Shown one piece after another: positions 24,544-33,086 of a stretch of DNA of 39,006 nucleotides; positions within the stretch are counted from its first letter, which is position 1; the number at the start of each line of letters is the position of its first letter. The stretch is from Sphingomonadaceae bacterium. Its GTDB lineage: Bacteria; Pseudomonadota; Alphaproteobacteria; Sphingomonadales; Sphingomonadaceae. The position numbers and the translations under genes were made by a program. The stretch is taken from assembly GCA_013001755.1 (NCBI GenBank), contig JABDLY010000026.1:1-39006 (forward strand). The letters run 5' to 3'. The notes under the pieces are model-generated. The model was not told where the DNA came from and searched no databases. It saw only the letters and a program-made list of their open reading frames with translations.

Positions 24544-25191
24544 ATGAGCGAGAAGAACGCCTCCCCTGCCGCTGGCGGCCCCGGCCGGCCGACCGATGAA
24601 GCCAAGACCGAAGCGATTCTCGATGCCGGACGGGCGCTGATGTTTGCGGGCAGGTTCGCCAACGCCTCGATGGACCAGATCGCCGATGCCGCCGGCGTCT
24701 CGAAGGTGACGCTTTACAAGCGGTTCGGCGACAAGACCGGGCTGACCGAAGCGATGATCCGCGGGCAAGCGGCTTCGATGACCGCAATGATCCACGCCGC
24801 CAATCGCGATGCGCCGACGCTGCGCGACCAGCTGCGGAATTTCGGCGTCACCTTGTCCGCCTTCCTGCTCAGCGAGCGATTTTATCATGTCGACGCCATG
24901 CTGACGGCGCTGCGCCGCGACCAGCCCGGCGCGACGCGGCGCTTCTTCGAGGCTGGCCCGGGGACGATGCGATCGGAACTGATGGCTATTCTGGGTGCTG
25001 CGGCCGATCGCGAAGAGCTTGCGATCGACGACATCAAGCTCGCTGCCGAAGACCTGCTATCGCTGTGGCGCGGTTTCAAGGAGGTCGAGTTGCGCTTCAG
25101 CGCGCGCGAGACGCTCGGCAGTGAAGAGCTTGAAGCCCATGTCGATCACGCTATCGACGTCTTTTTCCGCGCCTATCGCGCGCAGGGCTAA
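24544..25191 (+). CDS. TetR/AcrR-family transcriptional regulator of the efflux operon
   Basis: This is a ligand-responsive repressor, predicted to control the divergent ABC efflux operon and itself. The 215-residue protein has an N-terminal TetR_N domain with helix-turn-helix MDQIADAAGVSKVTLYKRFGDK (split as 43-52 and 53-64), the recognition helix being VSKVTLYKRF. The C-terminal ligand domain (about 85-210) resembles the TetR_C groups with ALRRDQPGATRRFFEAGP. ATG at 24544 follows GAGGAC. The short leader and the palindrome at 24502-24525 indicate autorepression. Its TAA shares bases with the stop of the convergent PH-domain gene (CTAA, 25188-25191). A similar operator before the PH-domain/hemerythrin genes may be a second target. 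Confidence 0.92.
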   Translation: MSEKNASPAAGGPGRPTDEAKTEAILDAGRALMFAGRFANASMDQIADAAGVSKVTLYKRFGDKTGLTEAMIRGQAASMTAMIHAANRDAPTLRDQLRNFGVTLSAFLLSERFYHVDAMLTALRRDQPGATRRFFEAGPGTMRSELMAILGAAADREELAIDDIKLAAEDLLSLWRGFKEVELRFSARETLGSEELEAHVDHAIDVFFRAYRAQG

Positions 25192-26648
25192 CGCAGCAGC
25201 AAGCGATCCATCAGTGCCTGCGCCTCGGGCAATTCCAGATCGACAATTTTGAGCGGCGAGGCTAGCGGCGCTCCCGCCGTGCCGATCACCAATGTGGCCG
25301 TGCCGAACAGGCTTTGTAGCGGCGTGCGAACGACGGTCGCGCTCTGGACCTTTTCGCGGCGCAGGACGAGCGTCCTTGGCTTCCAGACGCCGCGGCGAAC
25401 GAAAAGAAACTCGCCGTCAAACCGCCAGCCATGCGCGCGATACTGGAAAATCGCCCCCACAAGCGCCACAGGCACCAGCAAGATGAACCAGATTGCCGCC
25501 GCCCAGACCCAGGACAGGGCGACGACTGTCACCGCCAGCGACACGCCGTCCTCGATCCAGCTTCGCGTCACCATATGGCGGGAGACACGGGTGAATGCCT
25601 CTGCCGCCGGCGGCTCGGGAAGCGCCAGTTCGCCAAAAATCGGCAATAACTCGAGCCGCCTGGCAAAGGGCGCGGCGACGTGGCTGGTCCCGGCATCGCC
25701 ATCGGTGCCAAGGCTCTGCAACGACAAAGCTTCCCAGCCGAAGCGCCGACGAACGATACCCGTCGAGACGATAGCCGCCTGGACGCGGCGCAGCGGCATC
25801 ACGACATCGGTGCGGGTCAACAATCCGCGTATCCGGCGCAATCCGGTTTCGGTGCGCGTCAGCTCGAAACCGTAATCGCGGAGGAAGGTGCGCACGATCC
25901 CGGTTACCATACCCACCACGAGCAGGGCGGCCAGCGCGACAGTGGCGGCGAACAGCGTCGCGAAACCGGCCAGCATATCGCCCCATCGGCCGATGAAATA
26001 TTCCGGATCGAGATAACGGCCCGGAAGATATGTGCCGAAATATTGCCAGCCGACGCCGATCACCGCGAGAAAGACGAGCGAGAAATTGAACAGTCCAGCG
26101 GTCAGCAACCGGTCGGGGTTCATGCTGAACAATATCGGTGCGGCCGCCTCTTCCGCTTCGGCGGCTTCGGCGGATACGGCACCGCTTCGGTGCCTGCGGA
26201 TCACGTCGCGCAGCCGGTCCGCCTCGTCGCGGCTTACGCATTCGAGTTTGCCTTCGTCGCTGCCCGAACTTCCGGTTTCGATCCGCACGATCGACACGCC
26301 GAATATTCGCGCGAGCAATGTCTGTTCGAGGCTGACATCCTGGATCCGGTCGAACGGTATCGAGCGCCGGTTGCGGCTCATTATGCCGCTTTCGATGACG
26401 AGCTGGGCGTCACCCAGTTGATAGCTGAAGCGCAGCCAATGGAGGAAGGCGATGCCGATCGAGATTGCGAGTCCGGCGATAGCGAGCAGGATCGCAACGC
26501 CGATCCCGACATCGCCCGCGAAATAGGCGACCGCGGGGAGACCGAGAACCAGGCTCGGCAACCGTTCAATCGCGCCAATCGCAAGGCTTGCCGGGTGCAG
26601 TCGCCGGACCGGCGCGGCTTCCTCGTTCGGCGCAAGCGCATCGCTCAC
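25188..26648 (-). CDS. Large bacterial-PH (bPH2, YdbT-like) membrane protein
   Basis: This inner-membrane protein has 486 residues and three copies of the bPH2 (DUF304-type) domain. They show as repeated segments: GIMSRNRRSIPFDRIQDVSL...IFGVSIVRIET, GLLTRTDVVMPLRRVQAAIV...RFGWEALSL, and GVWKPRTLVLRREKVQSATV...LFGTATLVIGT. Pairs of hydrophobic helices separate them (near residues 30-70, 180-260 and 370-400). YdbT-like proteins pair with a short YdbS-like partner, here the preceding gene. In Bacillus such pairs have been linked to resistance to antimicrobial peptides; the function here is inferred only. The GTG at 26648 overlaps the stop of the partner (GTGA at 26645-26648), so they are coupled. 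Confidence 0.85.
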   Translation of the reverse strand: MSDALAPNEEAAPVRRLHPASLAIGAIERLPSLVLGLPAVAYFAGDVGIGVAILLAIAGLAISIGIAFLHWLRFSYQLGDAQLVIESGIMSRNRRSIPFDRIQDVSLEQTLLARIFGVSIVRIETGSSGSDEGKLECVSRDEADRLRDVIRRHRSGAVSAEAAEAEEAAAPILFSMNPDRLLTAGLFNFSLVFLAVIGVGWQYFGTYLPGRYLDPEYFIGRWGDMLAGFATLFAATVALAALLVVGMVTGIVRTFLRDYGFELTRTETGLRRIRGLLTRTDVVMPLRRVQAAIVSTGIVRRRFGWEALSLQSLGTDGDAGTSHVAAPFARRLELLPIFGELALPEPPAAEAFTRVSRHMVTRSWIEDGVSLAVTVVALSWVWAAAIWFILLVPVALVGAIFQYRAHGWRFDGEFLFVRRGVWKPRTLVLRREKVQSATVVRTPLQSLFGTATLVIGTAGAPLASPLKIVDLELPEAQALMDRLLLR

Positions 26649-27136
26649 GGCAAATCCTGCCGGATATGCGTGCGGATTTCCTCGCGGATACTCCCCGCGT
26701 CCTCGAACGCCAGACCGGGGAGCGCGACGGTACTGTTATAACTCCCCGCCGTATGGAGCGTCAGCGTCGCCACGCCAAAGGCGCGCTCGATCGGCCCGCG
26801 CGACACGTCGATATGCTGGACGCGGGCGAACGGCACGATCGTTTCGCGACGGACGACCCAGCCCGAAGCGATGCGGATCGCGTCGCTGCCCATATGATAG
26901 CCCCAGCGCCGCCAACGACGCCCCGGCAGGACAATGACCGATATAGTGTAGAGGAGGACGCCAAGCCCCGTCAGATAGGCATAGGGCCAGCCGAGAAGGC
27001 TGTTCGCCGCAAGGTCACCGCCGCACAGCGCCAGGAAGGGCACTAGCCCGGAGATCAGCGCATATATTCTGATCACCATGCGCTGGCGCGGATCGAGCCG
27101 CGTCAGCTCGATCGCGGGGTCCTTTTGTTCTTCCAT
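26645..27136 (-). CDS. Short bacterial-PH (bPH2, YdbS-like) membrane protein
   Basis: This is a 163-residue partner of the larger bPH2 protein. It has two transmembrane helices (about 20-42 and 50-70). One bPH2 domain follows, with the segment ASGWVVRRETIVPFARVQHIDVSRGPIERAFGVATLTLHT (about 90-130) in the same pattern as the repeats of the larger protein. ATG at 27136 is preferred because AAGGAG lies about 10 bases upstream. The frame is open to 27478, but that part runs through the intergenic region and antisense to the hemerythrin gene. An operator-like site at 27166-27189 lies 29 bases before the start, suggesting control by the TetR regulator 2.6 kb away. Confidence 0.82.
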   Translation of the reverse strand: MEEQKDPAIELTRLDPRQRMVIRIYALISGLVPFLALCGGDLAANSLLGWPYAYLTGLGVLLYTISVIVLPGRRWRRWGYHMGSDAIRIASGWVVRRETIVPFARVQHIDVSRGPIERAFGVATLTLHTAGSYNSTVALPGLAFEDAGSIREEIRTHIRQDLP

Positions 27137-27165
27137 CGCCAGCGCTCTCCTTCGCCCCCATGTGA

Positions 27166-27189
27166 TAATGATTCGCATCTGAAACAATA
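27166..27189. promoter_or_regulatory. Second TetR-like operator between PH-domain genes and hemerythrin
   Basis: The half-site TGAAACAATA (27180-27189) is identical to one arm of the operator at 24516-24525. Four bases to its left, the same spacing, stands TAATGATTCG (27166-27175), which matches the other arm at 7 of 10 positions. It lies 29 bases before the YdbS-like start and 58 bases before the hemerythrin start. Confidence 0.5.
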
Positions 27190-27247
27190 GCCCGAAGCAG
27201 CCGTTGATAGAGCAGGCCCCAACAGCAAATTTCAAGGAAACACCGCA

Positions 27248-27703
27248 ATGGCAGACGAAACGATTTTCAAACGGCTCAAGGAAGATCACGACAAGCATCG
27301 CACTTTGCTCGACCTGATCGACAAGACCGAAGGCGACAGCGAGGGACGGCGCGAATTGTTCGGGCGCTTCAAAACCGAGGTAACGGCGCATGCCGCCGCC
27401 GAGGAAGAGACGCTCTACGCGACGATGCTCGCCGATCGCGATCTGCGCCATGAAGGGCAGCATTCGGTCGCCGAACATAAGGAAATCGAAGACTATCTCG
27501 AGGAACTAGAAGAGATGGATTATTCGTCGACCGGCTGGCTGGCGCGCTTCCGGACTATGAAGGACCGGTATCTCCATCATATCGAGGAAGAGGAAGACGA
27601 GATGTTCATCGCCGCCGCGAAGGGGCTGAGCGATGCCAAGGTCAAGGAGCTCGCGGACAAGTTCGAGAAGCGCAAGCCCGACGAACTCGAGCGCGCCGCC
27701 TAG
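27248..27703 (+). CDS. Hemerythrin HHE-domain protein
   Basis: This cytoplasmic four-helix protein would bind a di-iron centre, with roles such as oxygen or NO sensing, iron handling or oxidative-stress protection in its family. The 151 residues carry the ligand pattern: His14/His17 (EDHDKHRTLL), His48 and Glu52 (TAHAAAEEE), His77 (AEHKEIE), and His110/111 with Glu115 (LHHIEEEEDEMF). The C-terminus is charged (KFEKRKPDELE) and not membrane-linked. AAGGA lies upstream of the ATG. It is divergent from the PH-domain operon and shares the region with the operator-like site. The glycerophosphodiesterase-like gene follows after 37 bases. Confidence 0.92.
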   Translation: MADETIFKRLKEDHDKHRTLLDLIDKTEGDSEGRRELFGRFKTEVTAHAAAEEETLYATMLADRDLRHEGQHSVAEHKEIEDYLEELEEMDYSSTGWLARFRTMKDRYLHHIEEEEDEMFIAAAKGLSDAKVKELADKFEKRKPDELERAA

Positions 27704-27740
27704 ATAGACTTTCGAAAATTGGGAGGCTAGCGCCGCGATC

Positions 27741-28853
27741 ATGCGATGGCGCGCTGGCCTTCTTCTCTTTCTGCTGCCGCTCGCGGCGTGCGTTACGCAG
27801 GGCGAGCCGGTTGCGACGCATGTCGATATCCTGGTTATCGCGCAACGCGGCGCATCGAGCGATCTGCCCGAACACACATTGGAAGCCTACAGCCTCGCGA
27901 TCGATCAGGGCGCCGATTACATCGAACCCGATCTCGTGATGACGCGCGACGGCGTTTTCGTCTCGCGGCACGAAAACGAGATTTCCGAAACCACCGACGT
28001 CGCCGACCGACCCGAATTCGCCGACCGCCGGACAACCAAGACAATTGGCGGGCTGGAAATCACCGGCTGGTTCACCGAAGATTTCACGCTAGCCGAGCTG
28101 CGGACGCTGCGCGCCCGCGAGCGGCTGCCGCAGCTAAGGCCTGAAAGCGCCGAGCATGACGGGCGCTATGCCGTGCCTACGCTGGCGGAGATCATCGCTT
28201 TGGTGCAGCGGCAGAACCGCGCCGTCGGCCTCGTCCCCGAAATCAAGCATCCGGGTTATTTCGCCTCAATCGGCCTGCCGATGGAAGAAGCGCTTGCGAC
28301 ACAGCTTGCCGATGCGGGCTATGACGACGACGACGATCCCGCGATGATCCAGTCGTTCGAGATAGCGCCGCTGGCCCGGCTCGATATCCTCACCAACCTG
28401 CGTCTCGTCCAGCTGATCCGCCGATCGGGTGCGCCTGCAGATGCACCAGGCACCAGCTATGCGCATATGACGACGCCCGCGGGACTCCGCGCCATAGCCA
28501 CCTATGCCGATGCGATCGGACCCGACAAGAACTGGCTGATCCCGCGCGACGAAAACGATAATCTCGGCGAACCGACGGCCGTCACCGCCAATGCGCAAGC
28601 GCTGGGCTTGCGCGTCATCCCCTATAGCTTCCGGCCCGAAAACTATTTCCTTCCCGCCAATATGCGCAACGGCGAAGACCCCGCGGCCAATGGCCTGATC
28701 GAACGCGAAATCGCCGAATATTTACGCATCGGCATCGACGGCTTCTTCACCGACGATAGCGAAGAGGGCGTCTATGCCCGTTACATCTTCGAGCGCCCGC
28801 GCATCATGCGCGAACTGGCCGAAGAGAGGGTGCGCGAGGGCGAGAGCGAATAG
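27741..28853 (+). CDS. Glycerophosphodiester phosphodiesterase-like lipoprotein with His-to-Gln change
   Basis: This is a periplasmic lipoprotein of the GDPD family (GlpQ/UgpQ fold), 370 residues. The lipobox is LPLAAC, with Cys17 as the lipidation site. Family motifs are RGASSDLPEHTLEAY (36-50), the metal-binding YIEPDLVMTRDG (Glu62, Asp64) and SRHENEISETTDV (His77). DGFFTDD is near the C-terminus. GDPD enzymes use two His as acid/base; the first should be the His of AHRG, but here the codon at 27843-27845 is CAA (Gln35). The second (His77) and the metal ligands are intact. The protein may therefore be slow, altered in chemistry, or a binding protein; a single-base error from CAC/CAT is also possible. 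A GGGAGG lies 14 bases before the ATG. Confidence 0.85.
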   Translation: MRWRAGLLLFLLPLAACVTQGEPVATHVDILVIAQRGASSDLPEHTLEAYSLAIDQGADYIEPDLVMTRDGVFVSRHENEISETTDVADRPEFADRRTTKTIGGLEITGWFTEDFTLAELRTLRARERLPQLRPESAEHDGRYAVPTLAEIIALVQRQNRAVGLVPEIKHPGYFASIGLPMEEALATQLADAGYDDDDDPAMIQSFEIAPLARLDILTNLRLVQLIRRSGAPADAPGTSYAHMTTPAGLRAIATYADAIGPDKNWLIPRDENDNLGEPTAVTANAQALGLRVIPYSFRPENYFLPANMRNGEDPAANGLIEREIAEYLRIGIDGFFTDDSEEGVYARYIFERPRIMRELAEERVREGESE

Positions 28854-28859
28854 CGGCGG

Positions 28860-31800
28860 CTATTCGGCGGCGATCAGCGTTTCGGCCGTACCGAGATCGA
28901 CCGACACCAGCCGGCTGACGCCGCGCTCGACCATCGTCACGCCATAAAGCCGGTTCATCCGCGACATCGTCACGGCGTTATGCGTCACGATAAGATAGCG
29001 CGTATCGGTCTCGCTCGTCATCTTGTCGAGCAGCTCGCAGAAGCGTTCGATATTGGCATCGTCGAGCGGCGCATCGACTTCGTCGAGCACGCAGATCGGC
29101 GCAGGGTTGGTAAGGAACAGCGCGAAGATCAGCGCTATCGCCGTCAGCGCCTGCTCGCCGCCCGAAAGCAATGTCAGCGAGGAAAGTTTCTTGCCCGGCG
29201 GTTGCGCCATGATCTCGAGGCCCGCTTCGAGCGGATCGTCCGAATCGATCAGTTCGAGATGCGCATGGCCGCCCTGAAAAAGTGTTTGATAAAGCCGCTG
29301 GAAATGGCGGTCGACTTCTTCAAACGCCGCGAGCAAACGCGCCCGGCCTTCGCGGTTGAGGTTGCCGATCGAACCGCGCAACCGGTTGATCGCCTGGCCC
29401 AGTTCCTCGCGTTCGGCGAATGAAGTTTTGCGTTCGGTTTCAAGCTCTTCGAGTTCGTTCTCGGCAACGAGGTTTACCGGCCCGATCCGCTCGCGATCGG
29501 CCTTGAGCTTGTCGAGCCGCGCCGATTCCAGCTCGGCCTCATCGACGCCTTCGGCCTCGATTTCGAACTTGTTCGGCAGCGCGTCGGGACCGACCGAAAA
29601 ACGTTCTTGCGCGATGCGGACCATCTCGCGGCGGCGGCTTTCGGAATTTTCGTACCGCGCCTGCGCGCCAGCCCGGGTCTCACGCGCCGTGGCTAGCGCC
29701 TCGACGGCGGCTGCCGCGACCTGCTCGAACTCCGCGACTTTTTCTTCGCCGGCGCGCTCTGCCATCCGCGCCGCTCCGGCAGCGGCATCGGCAGTAGCGC
29801 CCTGTTCGGCCAGCGCCGCAATCCGCTCTTCCATATCGTCGGGCGCATTGGCGAGTGCTTCGGCCTCGGCCTGCGCTTCCTCGGATCGTTTCGCCATTTC
29901 CTGGACGCGCCGTGCCGCCTCGCCGGCACGCGATTTCCAGCTGTCCGATTCGGCCTTGGCGGCGTCGAGCCGCGCGGCATCGGCTTCGATCGTCCGGTTG
30001 ACCGTCGCCGCCGCAGCGCGCGCTTCGGCGAGCACCGCGCGCGCCGCCTCGCTCGCGCCCTTGAGCCGTTCGACCGATTTGTCTGTCTCGCTGCCATCGG
30101 GGAGCGCGCCAATCGCTTTGTCAGCCGCCGCAAGCGCCGCCTTGGCCTCGGCCAGTTCGTCGGCCGCGCGCTGGTGCCGTTCGGTCAGCCCGTCTTTCTG
30201 TCCCGCCAGCCGTTCTATCGCCGCTTCAGCGGAATCTTCCTCGCGGATCGCCGCGCGCAGAAGGTCTTCCGCTTTGCCGAGAGCATCGCGCGAATCCTCG
30301 AGCCGCGTCCGCGATTCGGTTAGCTGCGCAAGCGCCGATGCGGCATCGGCGGCAGCGGTTTCAAGGCTCTCACGCGCCTCGGGCAATTTGCCCTTGATCT
30401 CGTCGAGCCGGTTCGCGCGCCGCAATCGTTCAGCGGCAGCAGCACCCTCGTCGCGTGCCACATAGCCATCCCAGCGCCTGAGACGCCCATCGCGCGTCAC
30501 CAGCCGCTGACCGACCGCCAGCAGAGCCGAACCGTCATCGCTCTCGACCACACCGATCTGCTTGAGCCGCCGCAGCAACGCCGCCGGCGCATCGACATGA
30601 TCGGCCAGCGACTCCGCACCGGCCGGGAGCGCAGGATCGTCCGATCGCGTCTCAGCGCCAGTCCAGCGCCGTTTCGCCTCGGCATCGAGCCCGGCTTCGA
30701 GATCCTCGCCAAGCGCCGCCGCCAGCGCCGCTTCATAACCACGCGCGGCCTTTACCCGATCCAACGCCTTGTCGCCTGCGCTGCTTTCGAGCGCCTTCTC
30801 AAGCGCCTGCGATTCGGATTCGAGCGCCGACAAGACCGCCCGCGCCGTCGAGGTCGCGCTCTCCGCCTCGTCGCGTGCCGATGCAGCGTCTTCGCGCTCG
30901 CTATCGGCGGCGGCAATCGCCTCGCGCAATTCCTCGACCCGCTTCTCGGCTGTCGCGCGTTCGATCTTGGCCGCATGGCGCGCTTCTTCGAGCGGCCCCA
31001 GGTCGCCAAGTTCCGCAAGCTCTGCCGCGATCCGTTCGGCTTCCGCCTCGGCCCGCGTCAGCCTTTGCCGAGACGAATCGGCATTGGCTTCGGCCACCCG
31101 CACATCGGCCTGTTCGGAGGCCTGCGCCGCCAGCGCGCGCGCCATTGCGAGTTCGGCATCGCTCGCAACACTTTCGGCCTCGCGCAATTTCTCGTCGGCA
31201 TCGGCCCGGCGCCCATCGGCATCTTCGAGCCGCGCCGCAATTTCTTTCCGTTCCGCCTCGAGCCGTTCGAGCGCCGCCGCAGCATCGCGCGCCAGTGCAT
31301 CTTCGCGCGTCCTGTCGCGGGCCAGCGTTTCGCGTTGGCTCGCCAGTTCGGATATCCGCCGTTCGAGCGCGGCGCGTTCGTTCTTGAGCGCGGCGAGCTC
31401 ATGACCCAGTGCCGTCGCCGCATCGCGGGCTTCCTGCGCGCTATTGCGCTGTTCGGCGAGCGCCCTTGCCGCTTCGGCCTGATGAACCGCAGCCGCGCGC
31501 TGTTTCTCGGCGGCATCGGCGACCTGCGTTTCGGCGAGTTCGGCCTCTTCCTGCGCCAGTTTCGCCGCCTCGGCTGCATCGCGCCAACGCGCGTAGATCA
31601 GCCGGCCTTCGCCCGCTTCGATCTGTTCGCTGAGCTTGCGATAGCGCTTGGCCTGCGACGCCTGCCGTTTCAGCGCCTTGGCCCGCTGCTCCATATCGGC
31701 GAGCAGATCGTCGAGGCGTCCAAGATTGGTTTCGGTCGCGCGGAGCTTTTGCTCGGCATCCTTGCGCCGGACATGCAGACCGGCAACACCCGCCGCTTCT

Positions 31801-32300
31801 TCGAGCATCTGGCGCCGTTCGTCGGGCTTGGCCGAAACCACCTGGCCGATCTTGCCCTGGCTGACGAGCGCCGGAGAATGCGCGCCGGTCGCGGCATCGG
31901 CGAACAGCAGCGCGACGTCCTTGGCACGCACATCGCGGCCATTGACGCGGTAGGCGGACCCCGCGCCGCGCTCGATCCGGCGGACGACCTCCACTTCGCT
32001 TTCGAGCGCAGCGGTGACATCGTCGGGCTGGTCGCCGGCTTCGCGCTCGGCAAGGATGGCGACCTCGGCGAACTCGCGCGACGGCCGCGCATCGGTGCCG
32101 GCGAAGATGACGTCTTCCATCCCGCCGCCGCGCATCGATTTTGGCGAACTTTCGCCCATCGCCCAGCGCAATGCCTCAAGCAGGTTCGATTTGCCGCAAC
32201 CATTGGGGCCGACAACGCCGGTCAGGCCGGGCTCGACGCGCAGTTCTGCCGGATCGACAAAGCTCTTGAAGCCCGAAAGTTTGAGCCGCTTGATCTTCAT
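28860..32300 (-). CDS. smc: Chromosome segregation ATPase SMC
   Basis: SMC is the core of bacterial condensin, which folds and separates the chromosome. At 1146 residues it is full length. The N-terminal head has Walker A GPNGCGKSN (31-39) and a long Ala/Glu/Arg coiled coil follows (about 170-500). The hinge begins near GYEAALAAALGEDLEA (about 520) and runs to about 660. A second coiled coil (about 670-980) follows, then the C-terminal head with signature LSGGEQALTA (1045-1054) and Walker B ICVLDEVDAPLDD (about 1069-1081). Kleisin partners ScpA/ScpB are not in the window. It follows the DUF721 and DsbA-like genes on the same strand after 42 bases, an arrangement I associate with sphingomonads. 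Confidence 0.97.
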   Translation of the reverse strand: MKIKRLKLSGFKSFVDPAELRVEPGLTGVVGPNGCGKSNLLEALRWAMGESSPKSMRGGGMEDVIFAGTDARPSREFAEVAILAEREAGDQPDDVTAALESEVEVVRRIERGAGSAYRVNGRDVRAKDVALLFADAATGAHSPALVSQGKIGQVVSAKPDERRQMLEEAAGVAGLHVRRKDAEQKLRATETNLGRLDDLLADMEQRAKALKRQASQAKRYRKLSEQIEAGEGRLIYARWRDAAEAAKLAQEEAELAETQVADAAEKQRAAAVHQAEAARALAEQRNSAQEARDAATALGHELAALKNERAALERRISELASQRETLARDRTREDALARDAAAALERLEAERKEIAARLEDADGRRADADEKLREAESVASDAELAMARALAAQASEQADVRVAEANADSSRQRLTRAEAEAERIAAELAELGDLGPLEEARHAAKIERATAEKRVEELREAIAAADSEREDAASARDEAESATSTARAVLSALESESQALEKALESSAGDKALDRVKAARGYEAALAAALGEDLEAGLDAEAKRRWTGAETRSDDPALPAGAESLADHVDAPAALLRRLKQIGVVESDDGSALLAVGQRLVTRDGRLRRWDGYVARDEGAAAAERLRRANRLDEIKGKLPEARESLETAAADAASALAQLTESRTRLEDSRDALGKAEDLLRAAIREEDSAEAAIERLAGQKDGLTERHQRAADELAEAKAALAAADKAIGALPDGSETDKSVERLKGASEAARAVLAEARAAAATVNRTIEADAARLDAAKAESDSWKSRAGEAARRVQEMAKRSEEAQAEAEALANAPDDMEERIAALAEQGATADAAAGAARMAERAGEEKVAEFEQVAAAAVEALATARETRAGAQARYENSESRRREMVRIAQERFSVGPDALPNKFEIEAEGVDEAELESARLDKLKADRERIGPVNLVAENELEELETERKTSFAEREELGQAINRLRGSIGNLNREGRARLLAAFEEVDRHFQRLYQTLFQGGHAHLELIDSDDPLEAGLEIMAQPPGKKLSSLTLLSGGEQALTAIALIFALFLTNPAPICVLDEVDAPLDDANIERFCELLDKMTSETDTRYLIVTHNAVTMSRMNRLYGVTMVERGVSRLVSVDLGTAETLIAAE

Positions 32301-32342
32301 GATCCGGTTGCCCGCAAGCCGATGTCCCCCCTGCCGAGCAAA

Positions 32343-33086
32343 CTACTCGACCATTTCCTCAAGCCGTGCCTGAAGCCCGGCCCAGTTGGAAACGCCCTGC
32401 ACGACTTCGCCATTGATCAGGAAAGTCGGCGTACCGGCCAGATTATACTGGCTCATCGCCTGGGCGCGCATCTGCTCAAGCTCTTCGAGCGCGGCCGAAT
32501 CGCTCAGGCACTGGCGCGCCTGATCCGGCGAAATGCCGAGACCGCCGACGAAATCTATCAATCCGGCTGCCTCGGCAAAGCCGACAAAGGCCGCGCCGCT
32601 CTGCACCGCTTCGGGCGTCGACAGCGCCTGGAGCTGCGCCTGGTCGGCGCCCTGGATCGCTTCGAACATCGGCACCTGGTTGGCGAACAGCCGCTCGTTG
32701 AGCGTGAAGAACGGCTCGGCGCCGTTGCAGCGGCTCAAAAGCGCAGCCGATAGATCGAGCGGATCGCGGACAAAGTTGCGGACCTCGAAGCTCGCCAGGC
32801 CCTGCGACACGTAATTCTCGGTCAGTGGCTCGAAGCTTTCTTCGGCGAACGTCGCACAATGCGAGCAGGTCAGCGAAGCATATTCGACGATCTGGATCGG
32901 CGCATCGGGATTGCCCATGCGAAAGCCGCCTTCGTCGGTCTTCGATACAACTTCGACCCAGTTGCGCGACGTATTGGCGTCATCGGCCGAAACAGTCGTT
33001 GCGCCGCCATTGGCCGAGGTTTCGCCGCCACAGGCGGCCAATGCCATGGCAAGGCCGATACCGGCGATTTTCCAGTGATTCTTCAT
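32343..33086 (-). CDS. DsbA-like thioredoxin-fold lipoprotein
   Basis: This is a periplasmic thiol oxidoreductase, 247 residues. The signal peptide ends in a lipobox (ALAAC, Cys19). A Ser/Asn/Thr-rich linker (20-40) follows, then a DsbA-type thioredoxin domain with the active site CSHC (Cys74-Cys77) in YASLTCSHCATF. The cis-proline loop AGTPTFLING is near residue 220. Members of this group act as disulfide oxidases or copper/thiol-linked factors; CSHC with a Thr before the cis-Pro fits the DsbA/BdbD-like set. The ATG overlaps the stop of the DUF721 gene (ATGA at 33083-33086), so the two are coupled. The smc gene follows. Confidence 0.9.
   Translation of the reverse strand: MKNHWKIAGIGLAMALAACGGETSANGGATTVSADDANTSRNWVEVVSKTDEGGFRMGNPDAPIQIVEYASLTCSHCATFAEESFEPLTENYVSQGLASFEVRNFVRDPLDLSAALLSRCNGAEPFFTLNERLFANQVPMFEAIQGADQAQLQALSTPEAVQSGAAFVGFAEAAGLIDFVGGLGISPDQARQCLSDSAALEELEQMRAQAMSQYNLAGTPTFLINGEVVQGVSNWAGLQARLEEMVE

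Noticed and set aside
26642-27046. Open frame on the plus strand opposite the PH-domain genes
   Set aside because: It lies opposite two genes that show repeated bPH2 motifs and coupled start/stop codons.
30597-32753. Open frame of about 718 codons antisense to smc
   Set aside because: It is a shadow of the high-GC smc coding frame, shows no family motif, runs past the smc start into the DsbA-like gene, and smc has complete ATPase motifs.
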